From: Acidobacteriota bacterium
GTDB taxonomy: Bacteria; Acidobacteriota; Thermoanaerobaculia; Multivoradales; J023
Assembly (NCBI GenBank): GCA_029263315.1
Contig: JAJCXR010000064.1
Location: forward strand, 97,155 to 161,154
Direction: 5' to 3'
DNA length: 64,000 nt
The notes beneath the pieces were generated by a model. The model searched no databases, was not told the origin of the DNA, and was given only the letters and a program-made list of their open reading frames with translations. Positions 9,005 to 17,271 of the stretch are shown piece by piece. How positions within the stretch are numbered: position 1 is the first letter of the stretch; the number at the start of each line of letters is the position of its first letter. The position numbers and the translations under genes are program-made.

Positions 9005-9804
9005 TGAAGATACCGATTACTCTGCAGCTCGTTGTGCTGACGGTAGCGACGACGGCCTTCTACACCATGGTCGGCCAGTCGGTACCGCAGAAAGAGGTTC
9101 ATCCGCCGGAGATCATCGAGATCGCCGAGGACATCTCCACCGAGGAGATGGTGGAGATCGGTAGGGAGATCTTCGAGGGTAAAGGCATTTGCGTCACGTG
9201 CCACACCATCGGTAAGTCTGGGGCGCTGCGTTTTCCGGATCTCGACGGCATTGGTGCAAGCGCCTCTTCCCGACGGCCAGGCTTGAGCGCGGTCGATTAT
9301 CTGGCGGAATCCCTCTACGAGCCCAACATTTTCATCGTCGATGGTTACAGCCCCGGCATGCCGGTGATCAACAAACCGCCGATCGGTTTGACCGATCAGG
9401 AGATCCTGGCGGTGATCGCCTTTTTGGAGACCTTGGGCGGTGAGGTGACGGTCGACATGACCACCAAGTTCGTCTACACCGGGGGGACCCTCGAAGGCGG
9501 CGACGGCGCTGCCGCGGCGGCGGACGATATGGCCCTCGCCAGCGCCGACCTCGGCACCGGCGTGCTCGGTCACGAGGTCCTCGGCGACAGCGTCATCGAC
9601 CTCTATGGCTGTACGGCTTGCCACGATGCTGACAATCCGCCCACTCCGAGCCCCACCTTGGCGGGTATCGGCTCTCGCCTCGACGAAGACCAGCTGCTCT
9701 TGAAGCTCTATCGTCACCCCGGCGACGATGGCCTGGATGACGCGACGTTGTCTGAGCTACAAGAGATTGTTCGCTACCTGTCCAACGAGAGGAGCGCCGG
9801 ATGA
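9004..9804 (+). CDS. Dihaem c-type cytochrome
   Basis: Protein of 266 aa with an N-terminal membrane anchor or signal and two cytochrome c domains. The first has CVTCH with a distal Met likely in YSPGMPVIN. The second, after an Ala/Asp-rich linker, has CTACH. The start ATG overlaps the preceding stop by one base and the end overlaps the next start by four bases, so it belongs to the same transcript. It probably carries electrons between the CydA-like/Act core and downstream acceptors. The N-terminal domain resembles cytochromes found beside bd-like oxidases, but I recognise no specific family name. Confidence 0.8.
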   Translation: MKIPITLQLVVLTVATTAFYTMVGQSVPQKEVHPPEIIEIAEDISTEEMVEIGREIFEGKGICVTCHTIGKSGALRFPDLDGIGASASSRRPGLSAVDYLAESLYEPNIFIVDGYSPGMPVINKPPIGLTDQEILAVIAFLETLGGEVTVDMTTKFVYTGGTLEGGDGAAAAADDMALASADLGTGVLGHEVLGDSVIDLYGCTACHDADNPPTPSPTLAGIGSRLDEDQLLLKLYRHPGDDGLDDATLSELQEIVRYLSNERSAG

Positions 9805-10610
9805 ACCTACTGGTGATCTCAGCCATCCTGGCGGCCATGGTCGGCATGCGTTTTCTCAAGCCCAGCATGTTGGCTTGGATTGCCATTTGGTGGCTTGGGA
9901 TGTTCGCCATTCTGGAGTTTGGGTTTGCCGTCCCGATCCCCGCTTCAGTGATCAAGATCTACATGGGTATCATCACCCTGTCGCTGATCGCCTACGTGCT
10001 CACCGATCCGGAGCGAGTTGAGCAGGTCTGGAATCCCATCGTCGCCTTCACCGTCGAGAAGCGGTTCCAACCCCTGCTGGTCGTGGTGGGGCTGCTCATT
10101 CCTTGTGTCGTGGCTTGGAGCATCTATGCGGACATGACCAAGTCCAAGCAGGCTCCGTCCTTCGCCCGCACGGTGCATCCGGCGCCGCCGGATCAGATCA
10201 CCGTGCACGACACGGACTACCCGCTGGGTTTCGCCGACAATCCTTATCGTACTCTGGAGGCCTCCGCGCCAGAAGAGTTTGCCGCTCGAGTGCAGGCCGG
10301 GCGCGATGTCTACTACAGCAACTGTCTGTGGTGCCATGGCGATGTCATGGCCGGCGAAGGCATGTTTGCCCACGCCCTCAATCCCATACCCACAAGCTTT
10401 GAAGACCCCGGCACCATCGCCATGTTGCGTGAGGCCTTCCTCTTTTGGCGCATCGCCAAGGGGGCCCCGGGCATGCCCGACGAAGGCGGGCCGTGGGAGT
10501 CAGCCATGCCCGCCTGGGAGAACTTCTTGAGCGAGGAAGAGATGTGGAACGTTATCCTGTTCCTCTACGACTTCACCGACTACAAACCACGGGCCGTGGA
10601 GCTGCACTGA
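9801..10610 (+). CDS. Membrane-anchored monohaem cytochrome c with three to four N-terminal spans
   Basis: Protein of 269 aa. Hydrophobic segments at about 1-20, 25-45, 50-68 and 92-112 are followed by a periplasmic cytochrome c domain with the single haem site CLWCH and a likely distal Met in SAMPAWENFL. Four-base overlap with the upstream cytochrome gene and a TGATG junction downstream show translational coupling. The multi-span anchor is unusual for a monohaem cytochrome and suggests a structural place in the membrane complex. Confidence 0.8.
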   Translation: MNLLVISAILAAMVGMRFLKPSMLAWIAIWWLGMFAILEFGFAVPIPASVIKIYMGIITLSLIAYVLTDPERVEQVWNPIVAFTVEKRFQPLLVVVGLLIPCVVAWSIYADMTKSKQAPSFARTVHPAPPDQITVHDTDYPLGFADNPYRTLEASAPEEFAARVQAGRDVYYSNCLWCHGDVMAGEGMFAHALNPIPTSFEDPGTIAMLREAFLFWRIAKGAPGMPDEGGPWESAMPAWENFLSEEEMWNVILFLYDFTDYKPRAVELH

Positions 10611-12469
10611 TGAGATGGTCGCACAGCAGTCGGGTCCTGGTTTTGGGTATCTTCCTGTGCCTCTTGGCCGGTGCGGTCGCTGCCCAGGACGGTGAGGCGC
10701 TCTACGCCAAGTATTGCAGCCAATGCCACGGTGATAGCGGCGATGGCATGGGCGTGGCCGCTCCCTTCCTCAAGCCGGCCCCCCGCGATTTCACCAGCGG
10801 CAAGTACAAGATCCGGCGCACCCCGACCGGCTCCATGCCCCTCGACGAAGATCTGGAGCGGGTGATCAAGGTCGGCCTGCCTTACACCGCCATGCCCGGT
10901 TTCGAGAAGGTCTTGAGCGACAGCCAGGTGGACAGCCTGGTGGCTCATCTCAAGACGTTTTCCGCCGATTTCGAAGATCCGGAGGCGCTGGGGGAGCCAA
11001 TCGAGATCCCCTCGCCGCCGCCCTACACACCGGAGTCCGTCGAGCGGGGAGCCCAGCTCTACGTCGAGACCGGTTGTGGCCGTTGCCATGGTGAGATCGG
11101 ATACGGCGACGGTGGCTCAGCCCCCACCCTGGTCGATGATTGGGGCGTCCACATCAAGGTGGCCGATCTCTCCATGCCGTGGACCTTCCGAGGTGGTGGC
11201 ACTCGCCAGGACATCTTCCGGACCATGTCCTCTGGTTTCAACGGCACACCGATGCCCGGTTTCCATGGCGCCTTGCCGACGGAAGACATTTGGGGCATCG
11301 TCGACTACATCGTTTCCCTGGGCGGCGGCACCGTCGAAGGCGCGCCCGAGGCTCCTTACACCTCGCTTCTCGTCTCCCAAGGGATCGAGGACGAGGTCGA
11401 TCTCTCCAAGGGCGCCGAGCTTTTTGTCGGAGCACAGGAAGCCGTCTTTCCGCTGGTCGGCCAGATCATTGAACCCGGCCGCAATTTTTTCCCCGCCACC
11501 ACGTCGGTCAGTGTCAAAGCGGTGCACAATACCGAAGAGATCGCCTTCATGGTCCGCTGGCACGACATGCGGGCCGAAACCATCGGTATCAACGGGCCAG
11601 ACCTCAGAGCCCCCGAGTGGATGGCGCAGCTCGATGAGATCGATTGGGCCAGCGTGCCCGGCGGCAGACCGGGTATGACCCCCGCCGACGGCGGTGACGA
11701 GGGTGGCCTGTGGGGCGACGCGGAAGGCGATGGCGGCGGGGACGATCCTTGGGGCGATGCGGCGGCGGACGATGGCGCCGAAGATCCTTGGGGCGATGCG
11801 GCGACGGACGATGGCGCCGAAGATCCGTGGGGCGATGCGGCGACGGACGACGGCGCCGAAGATCCTTGGGGCGATGCGGCGGCGGACGAGGGTAGCGGCG
11901 GCGACTTCTGGGGCGATGAAGAGGGGGCCGCCGTGGCTGGCCCCACCTTGGCAAGTGGCCCTGAAACGGAGTTCAACGACGCGATCGCGCTACAATTCCC
12001 CCTGTCGATGCCGACGGGAGTACGCAAGCCGTACTTTCTCTTCGGTGATGCGCAGAACGCCGTCGATTTGTGGTTTGTCGATTTGGGCAGTGACGGGATT
12101 CAGCGGTACACCGGGCGAGGCAGCGCTGCGATCGCTCCGGCCGAAGGTGGCGATCGGGTCGAAATCATCAAGAGTTACGAGCAAGGGGTCTGGACGGTCA
12201 TCTACAAGCGCAAGCTGGTGAGCCGCTCGTCCATCTCCTTCTCGGAAGACAGCTTTGTCCCGATCGCTTTCTCTGTCTGGGACGGTTTCAACCGGGAGCG
12301 GGGCAACAAGCGTGGGCTGACCCGCTGGTTCAGCCTCTACGTCGAGCCTTTGGAGAAGCCCGACCCCATGGCGCCGATGCTCAAGGCCGGGCTGGGGGTG
12401 TTGGGGCTCGAGCTACTGATCGTCTTTTTGATGCGGCGAAGGTTCGGCAATAAAAAGCTAATTGGCTGA
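10610..12469 (+). CDS. Dihaem cytochrome c fused to EB_dh-type haem-b domain
   Basis: Protein of 619 aa with a cleavable signal (ends AAAQ-like, AVAAQ). Two cytochrome c domains follow (CSQCH near residue 38, CGRCH near residue 160). From about residue 245 the sequence matches the haem-b-binding domain of ethylbenzene-dehydrogenase/DMSO-reductase type II gamma subunits: AVHNTEEIAFMVRWHD, KPYFLFGD and PIAFSVWDGFNRERG are visible. The domain is interrupted by an acidic repeat linker rich in EDPWGD. A single C-terminal span (GLGVLGLELLIVFLM) anchors it to the membrane. The ATG at 10610 overlaps the preceding stop; a longer upstream reading is a shadow. It may be a haem c/haem b electron relay attached to the complex. 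Confidence 0.85.
   Translation: MRWSHSSRVLVLGIFLCLLAGAVAAQDGEALYAKYCSQCHGDSGDGMGVAAPFLKPAPRDFTSGKYKIRRTPTGSMPLDEDLERVIKVGLPYTAMPGFEKVLSDSQVDSLVAHLKTFSADFEDPEALGEPIEIPSPPPYTPESVERGAQLYVETGCGRCHGEIGYGDGGSAPTLVDDWGVHIKVADLSMPWTFRGGGTRQDIFRTMSSGFNGTPMPGFHGALPTEDIWGIVDYIVSLGGGTVEGAPEAPYTSLLVSQGIEDEVDLSKGAELFVGAQEAVFPLVGQIIEPGRNFFPATTSVSVKAVHNTEEIAFMVRWHDMRAETIGINGPDLRAPEWMAQLDEIDWASVPGGRPGMTPADGGDEGGLWGDAEGDGGGDDPWGDAAADDGAEDPWGDAATDDGAEDPWGDAATDDGAEDPWGDAAADEGSGGDFWGDEEGAAVAGPTLASGPETEFNDAIALQFPLSMPTGVRKPYFLFGDAQNAVDLWFVDLGSDGIQRYTGRGSAAIAPAEGGDRVEIIKSYEQGVWTVIYKRKLVSRSSISFSEDSFVPIAFSVWDGFNRERGNKRGLTRWFSLYVEPLEKPDPMAPMLKAGLGVLGLELLIVFLMRRRFGNKKLIG
11729..11890 (+). repeat. 39-bp tandem repeat (DDGAEDPWGDAAT)
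   Basis: Three near-identical 39-base units (11768-11806, 11807-11845, 11846-11884) with partial copies on both sides encode 13-residue acidic repeats containing EDPWGD. They sit inside the EB_dh-type domain. Very high identity suggests recent expansion. Confidence 0.9.
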
Positions 12470-12481
12470 TTGGAGATATCG

Positions 12482-14752
12482 ATGTACAAGACGATTTACG
12501 TCCCGGTCGACAACTCGGACCATTCCAACCGAGCGGTCCAGCATTCCCTGGCGATCGGTAAGGCGTTCGAGTCGAAATTGGTCGGCTGCCACGTCTACGC
12601 CGCCAAGATGCACGACTACCGTTTCAAGCAGATGGAGTTCACTCTTCCTGAAGAGTATTTGGAGGAGAACGAGCTGCACCGTCAACGCAAGATCCACGAC
12701 AGCCTGATCACCATGGGGTTGGAGCTGATCTCCGATTGCTACCTCACCGACATGGACAAGCTGGCGCGGGCGGCGGGTCTCGACTTCGAGCCCAAGATGA
12801 TGGATGGCAAACATTCCACCGAGCTGATCAAGGACATCGAAGCCTCGGAGTACGATCTGGTGGTGCTCGGCGCCTTGGGAATCGGTCGTACTCGGGATGC
12901 TCAGATCGGTTCCGTCTGTCAACGCATCACCCGTGAGGTGGAGCGTGACGTGTGGGTGGTCAAGCACCTGCCGGAGAAGGACGAAGCGGAGCGGGACACC
13001 ATCCTGGTCGGAGTCGACGGCAGCCCCGAGTCTTTCGGCGCCTTGCAAACCGCCATCGAGCTGGCCAAGAACCTGGGCAAGAAGCTCGAGCTCATCTCGG
13101 TCTACGATCCTTACCTGCACTATGCGGTGTTCAAGGGCATCGTCGACGTGTTGACCGACAAGGCGGCCAAGGTCTTCCGCTTCGAAGAGCAGAACCAGCT
13201 GCACGAAGAGATCATCGACACCGGCTTGGCGGAGATCTACCAAAGCCATCTCAACGTCGCCGAGTCCATGGCCCGCGAAGCGGGGGTCGAAGCCAACAAA
13301 ACTCTGCTCGACGGCAAGGCCTTCCAGAAGGTGCTCGATCACGCCCGCAAGATTCAGCCCTACGTGCTCGTCCTCGGCCGCATTGGTGTGCACACCGCCG
13401 AGGAGGATGGGGGCATGGGCAGCAATACCGAGAACCTGTTGCGTCTCTGCCCCTGCGACATCCTGCTCACCAATCGTCAGGACACCCCCGAGCTCGATCT
13501 GCGGGCTGAGGAGAGCATCCACTGGACCCCCGAATCCGAAGAGCGCATGACCCGCGTGCCTGAGCAAGTGGCCGGCATCGCTCGCACCGCCATCCTGCGC
13601 TTAGCCCTGGAAAAGGGCCACAGCGTGGTGACCAGCGATCTGGTCACCGAGGCCATGGAGCGTTTCATGCCCAAGGCCTCGCAGTCGGCAACCCACAAGC
13701 TGGCCGAGGCCGTGGCCTTTGAGCGCGCCAAACGTCAGTCGAGTTGGGTGTGCCGTCAATGCAGCGCCGTCGCCCTGGTGCAAGCACCCACCAAGTGCTC
13801 GATGTGTGGTGCGAAGGATTTCGAGGTCCTGGCTCCGGAGGTGATCGATCAGATCGCCGCCGCCGAGGGTGGGGCCGAAGAAGAGACCACCTACGACGGC
13901 CGCAAGCTGCGCTGGACCAACGAATCGCGCAAGGCCCTGCGTTCCCTCGGCGACAACTACCAAAGGCGCCGCGCCAAGGCCCGCATCGAGAAATCGGCCC
14001 GCACCAAACGCCTCGACACCATCACCTTGGAATTCGCCCGGCGCTTTGTCGAAGAAGAAGCGGGTGTGCTCTATCGTCCCGCCGAAGGTGACGAGGGCAT
14101 GAACGCCGCCGACAAGCGGAAGGCCGAAGCGGTCGCCGAGGCGGAGGCCCAGGAGAGCAGCGAGAACGACGAGCTCAAGATGCTGGCCCGCGACAAGAAG
14201 GGCAATCCCCTGCTCTCCCGTTGGGATTGGGAGGAGAAAGCCATCGAGCGCGTCCTGCGGGTGCCGAGCGGCTTCATGCGCGACAGGACCCAAGGTCGCA
14301 TCGAAGAGCTGGCCGCCGAGCAAGGGGCCGTCTCCATCGATCTGGAGCTGGTGGAAGCCGGCATCAAAGTGGGCATGAGCATGATGGAAGAGATGTTGAA
14401 AGCCCAGAGCGTCGTCGCCCCGGGCACCCAGCGTCCCGAGATGGCTGCCCAGGCTGCGTCACCTGCTCCGCAAGCAGCCACCGCTCCCGAAGCAGCCGCC
14501 TCTCCCAAAGCAGTCGCCGCCGAAGCCGGGGTCTGCCCCATGGCCGCAGCCCGCGCCAAAGAGGCCGCAGAAGCCGCCGCCGCGGCCGAAGCGGCAGCCC
14601 TCGCCGACAAGGCCGACCATGCCAGTAAAAGCGGTGGTTACGTCGCCGGCAACAACGGCGCCGACGCCAGCCAAGCGACCCTCAACGAGATCAGCGTGCT
14701 GACCGAGATGCAGAAGCGCCGGGATGAGGTGGCTTCTGAGGGAAGTGTTTGA
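12482..14752 (+). CDS. Tandem universal stress protein fused to PCP_red-like domains and a zinc ribbon
   Basis: Protein of 756 aa. Residues 1-155 and 172-325 are two UspA folds, each with the nucleotide-loop pattern (GALGIGRTRDAQIGS; GRIGVHTAEEDGGMGS). Next comes a segment like the C-terminal domain of light-independent protochlorophyllide reductase (PCP_red): ERMTRVPEQVAGIARTAI and SVVTSDLVTEAME. A zinc-ribbon or rubredoxin-like CRQC/CSMC pair follows, then two further PCP_red-like stretches (LRSLGDNYQRRRAKARIEKS; VLRVPSGFMRDRTQGRIEE) and an Ala-rich tail with CPMAAARAKEA. ATG at 12482 is chosen over an in-frame TTG at 12470 because GGAG lies six bases before it. It is the last gene of the respiratory operon; function unknown, perhaps redox or stress sensing. 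Confidence 0.75.
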   Translation: MYKTIYVPVDNSDHSNRAVQHSLAIGKAFESKLVGCHVYAAKMHDYRFKQMEFTLPEEYLEENELHRQRKIHDSLITMGLELISDCYLTDMDKLARAAGLDFEPKMMDGKHSTELIKDIEASEYDLVVLGALGIGRTRDAQIGSVCQRITREVERDVWVVKHLPEKDEAERDTILVGVDGSPESFGALQTAIELAKNLGKKLELISVYDPYLHYAVFKGIVDVLTDKAAKVFRFEEQNQLHEEIIDTGLAEIYQSHLNVAESMAREAGVEANKTLLDGKAFQKVLDHARKIQPYVLVLGRIGVHTAEEDGGMGSNTENLLRLCPCDILLTNRQDTPELDLRAEESIHWTPESEERMTRVPEQVAGIARTAILRLALEKGHSVVTSDLVTEAMERFMPKASQSATHKLAEAVAFERAKRQSSWVCRQCSAVALVQAPTKCSMCGAKDFEVLAPEVIDQIAAAEGGAEEETTYDGRKLRWTNESRKALRSLGDNYQRRRAKARIEKSARTKRLDTITLEFARRFVEEEAGVLYRPAEGDEGMNAADKRKAEAVAEAEAQESSENDELKMLARDKKGNPLLSRWDWEEKAIERVLRVPSGFMRDRTQGRIEELAAEQGAVSIDLELVEAGIKVGMSMMEEMLKAQSVVAPGTQRPEMAAQAASPAPQAATAPEAAASPKAVAAEAGVCPMAAARAKEAAEAAAAAEAAALADKADHASKSGGYVAGNNGADASQATLNEISVLTEMQKRRDEVASEGSV

Positions 14753-15046
14753 AATATTTGATCCCGCGGCGCGTCTTTTTTCGCGTTTAATTACGGAGAC
14801 TTGCCGTGTTTATGGAGGCCTCGGGTAGCTACTAGCATATTGCCTAGTTGGTTTCCAGAAAGCTTGGGGTCATTCGAGAAAGGTCGGAAGATGCTAAACC
14901 AGTGGGGAGGCGTCTTCCGTTTGTTTGGCCAAATCTATGGCCTAGAGCTGGAGGTCAGGCCGTGACAAGTGGAATATTCCTCTTGCTCTCGGCGTACCTC
15001 TTGAAACTGCGTTCATCAGACGTATCGAGGTTCCGAGGAGAATTTT
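14753..15046. other. Intergenic region after the respiratory operon
   Basis: This is 294 bases of noticeably lower GC than the operon. A T6 run follows CGCG at 14765-14780, but no clear stem-loop precedes it. A strong GAGGAG ribosome site at its end serves the next gene. The only open frame here has no credible start or composition. I see no RNA gene. Confidence 0.4.
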
Positions 15047-15670
15047 ATGGTTTTGAAGACTTTCCTGCTAGCAACACAACTGACAGTAATCCTGATGGTT
15101 GGAACTGCGTATGCTGAGATCCAGTCCGATCCGACCCCGAGGTTTCAGATCAAAGGACACTACGAATTGAGGGATGGCGCGATCATTCAATTCGGTATCC
15201 CCGATGGCGAAGTCCTTCCGATCAAGAGCTCAGCGAAAGGCTCTCTAGGATTGGCCGCGGAGGTCCTACGTGGCGACGACCCGAGAGAGGTGCAGTTTAC
15301 TCTTTACCAGCAGAGTCATCCCGGAGGAGTCGAGTTCGATCCCCCGTTCCTAAGCCGCTCGTTTAAGCTATTTCCAGGCGAAAGCCTCTCACTGCTCAGC
15401 TCTCCCGATGTGGCGGCTATTACCCTCGACTTTGTGGACATTGATCCAGCGGGCTTGCCGGTCCGACGGTGTGCTTCCCATCACCGCTGCGAATCGATGG
15501 ATGGTTCCTTGTCCAGCTTGGATATCGAGAGGTCCAAACTTGCTGACCTCAGACAACCTCGTAAAGACTTGAATCCGACAAGCAGATGTTCTAGCAAGAA
15601 CAGCTTTGTACAGAATGTTGGTGGCACCTGGTCTGGAGGGAAGTGTAGCGGCGCCCCCCGAGATTGTTGA
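15047..15670 (+). CDS. Secreted hypothetical protein with Cys-rich C-terminus
   Basis: Protein of 207 aa with a clear signal peptide (TFLLATQLTVILMVGTAYA) and an otherwise soluble sequence. The C-terminal third contains several cysteines (RRCASHHRC, SRCSSKNS, GKCSGAPRDC) that could form disulfides. The start has GAGGAG eight bases upstream. I do not recognise the family. Its codon use and GC content are lower than in the flanking operons, and it is followed by other unrecognised secreted proteins. Confidence 0.6.
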   Translation: MVLKTFLLATQLTVILMVGTAYAEIQSDPTPRFQIKGHYELRDGAIIQFGIPDGEVLPIKSSAKGSLGLAAEVLRGDDPREVQFTLYQQSHPGGVEFDPPFLSRSFKLFPGESLSLLSSPDVAAITLDFVDIDPAGLPVRRCASHHRCESMDGSLSSLDIERSKLADLRQPRKDLNPTSRCSSKNSFVQNVGGTWSGGKCSGAPRDC

Positions 15671-15821
15671 GGGGCGGCTCGGAATTTTCTCGACTGGAAG
15701 TTGGCAGCGAGCTGAGGTTTGCTGCTGAGAGCCGAGAATTCTCATGCAGGCACTTGGGATGCATCGGCAGTCGCCAAGATGAGTGTTGGTACTAACAGAA
15801 ATGATCATTGAGGTTCGTGTA

Positions 15822-17189
15822 ATGAGTTATTTTGTTCTTGGGTGTGAGGGCCTTTCCTGCGGTGGTGGTCACGGCGAGCGGCGGAAATTTCCATGCGTAG
15901 AGCGAGTCTTATTCTTGTGTGTGATTCTTATTAATTCGATGGCTATCTTCGGGGCCCACACAGCTAACGCTGAGACACTGAGTTGTGGAAGAGAGCTATT
16001 GGGACCAAGCGAGCTGTTTATAGAACCGGAACTAGGAATATGGATCGAGTCCGGGGAGGGACGGCGAGAGCTAGTCGTCTCGGATGGCGACGCGAGCTTG
16101 AGGCGCTTGTCCGATTGGAAGAGTCTAGATCATCAATACCCGGGTCGTGGGTGGCCTGCTGCGTTGAAAGTGGCGAATAGTCACAACACGGCCTACGAGG
16201 GCGACACCGCCTATCTCGAATGGAACGCTGTTGTCGTCGAACAGGATGATGGAGGCTACTTCGAGAAGAACCCGGACCGTATCCTCCGTATGAAAGTTGA
16301 AGACGGTGTGCCAATTTTTAAAGAGCTCGTCATCGACACAGACACTAACAAATTTGGTGTTGATGAGCGTTTCAAGATCTTGGAGATATACGAGTGGATT
16401 CCCGTTGAAGATGGCTTCTTGATGTTCGCCGACTTTTCGGAGGCTTCATTGGAGAGCAGAAGAATTCGGTATAGGTCGGGGTTTGTATTTGTAAAGCCCG
16501 ACGCCGTTGCGGAAGAGCAGTTCATAGTCGTTCGCGAGATCACGGATTTCAGAGATCCGGCTGTATACCAATACATCCGCACCTCCTCCTATATCGCGGG
16601 ACCTTTTCCTAGTGAGGACCAAGGCGAGCAGATTGCTGTGATTCTTCTATTGGACAAGCGTCCGAGTCTACTCAAGTTCTCTACTCAAGCTCCCGGTACG
16701 CCAGTGCAACTCGTAGAATTTCCTGCCGAGTACCAGGTGCGGCCCGAGCTCAGGGCTCAAATGGGCGTCCCCGTGGGGGGACTCAACGAAGTCAATCAGC
16801 TTCGACAATTCGAAACTAGCAAGATGGCCTATAGTATTCACGGTTTTGGGGCAGATGCTTATCTACTGGCCAAAGAATCGATTGTCTATGAAACGGACGA
16901 TCCAAATGCCGCGGGAATGACAGAGTGGCGTCTTTTCAAGATTGATCCAAGTACTGGGGCTGAGAAAGGGGTCTCGCCAGTACTCTCTACTAGTGCTCGC
17001 TTAAGGGCCATACCCGGTTCCACATGGGCATTTCTCGAGATGCTCCCGATCAAGGAAGCTGGAAAGCTGGGTGGAAAAACTATTCCATTCAAGAGAGTAC
17101 CGTCGGTCCTATATATGCCAAGCCAATGGATCGCCATAGGGTCCGACGCCATCCCTGTAGATCTACGTCGGGGCGATCGGTCTTGCTAA
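15822..17189 (+). CDS. Secreted hypothetical protein
   Basis: Protein of 455 aa with a long basic N-region and a hydrophobic core (VLFLCVILINSMAIFGAHTANA) that looks like a signal peptide. The mature part is soluble and rich in beta-type sequence with no motif I recognise. ATG at 15822 is chosen because TTGAGG lies eight bases upstream; earlier GTG and ATG codons lack a ribosome site. It begins CGREL after the signal, and the next secreted protein has a similar early CPVLIGEG segment. Confidence 0.55.
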   Translation: MSYFVLGCEGLSCGGGHGERRKFPCVERVLFLCVILINSMAIFGAHTANAETLSCGRELLGPSELFIEPELGIWIESGEGRRELVVSDGDASLRRLSDWKSLDHQYPGRGWPAALKVANSHNTAYEGDTAYLEWNAVVVEQDDGGYFEKNPDRILRMKVEDGVPIFKELVIDTDTNKFGVDERFKILEIYEWIPVEDGFLMFADFSEASLESRRIRYRSGFVFVKPDAVAEEQFIVVREITDFRDPAVYQYIRTSSYIAGPFPSEDQGEQIAVILLLDKRPSLLKFSTQAPGTPVQLVEFPAEYQVRPELRAQMGVPVGGLNEVNQLRQFETSKMAYSIHGFGADAYLLAKESIVYETDDPNAAGMTEWRLFKIDPSTGAEKGVSPVLSTSARLRAIPGSTWAFLEMLPIKEAGKLGGKTIPFKRVPSVLYMPSQWIAIGSDAIPVDLRRGDRSC

Positions 17190-17271
17190 CTTCTCGGTGG
17201 CGAATAGCGCCTAGCACTGGTTGATGGCAGCAAGACTTCACTTTCCACTTCGAGAAGTAGAGTCGGTTTGT

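Noticed and set aside
14848..15117. 89-codon open frame before the 15.0-kb secreted protein
   Set aside because: No ribosome site, composition unlike a gene, and it overlaps the well-supported start at 15047.
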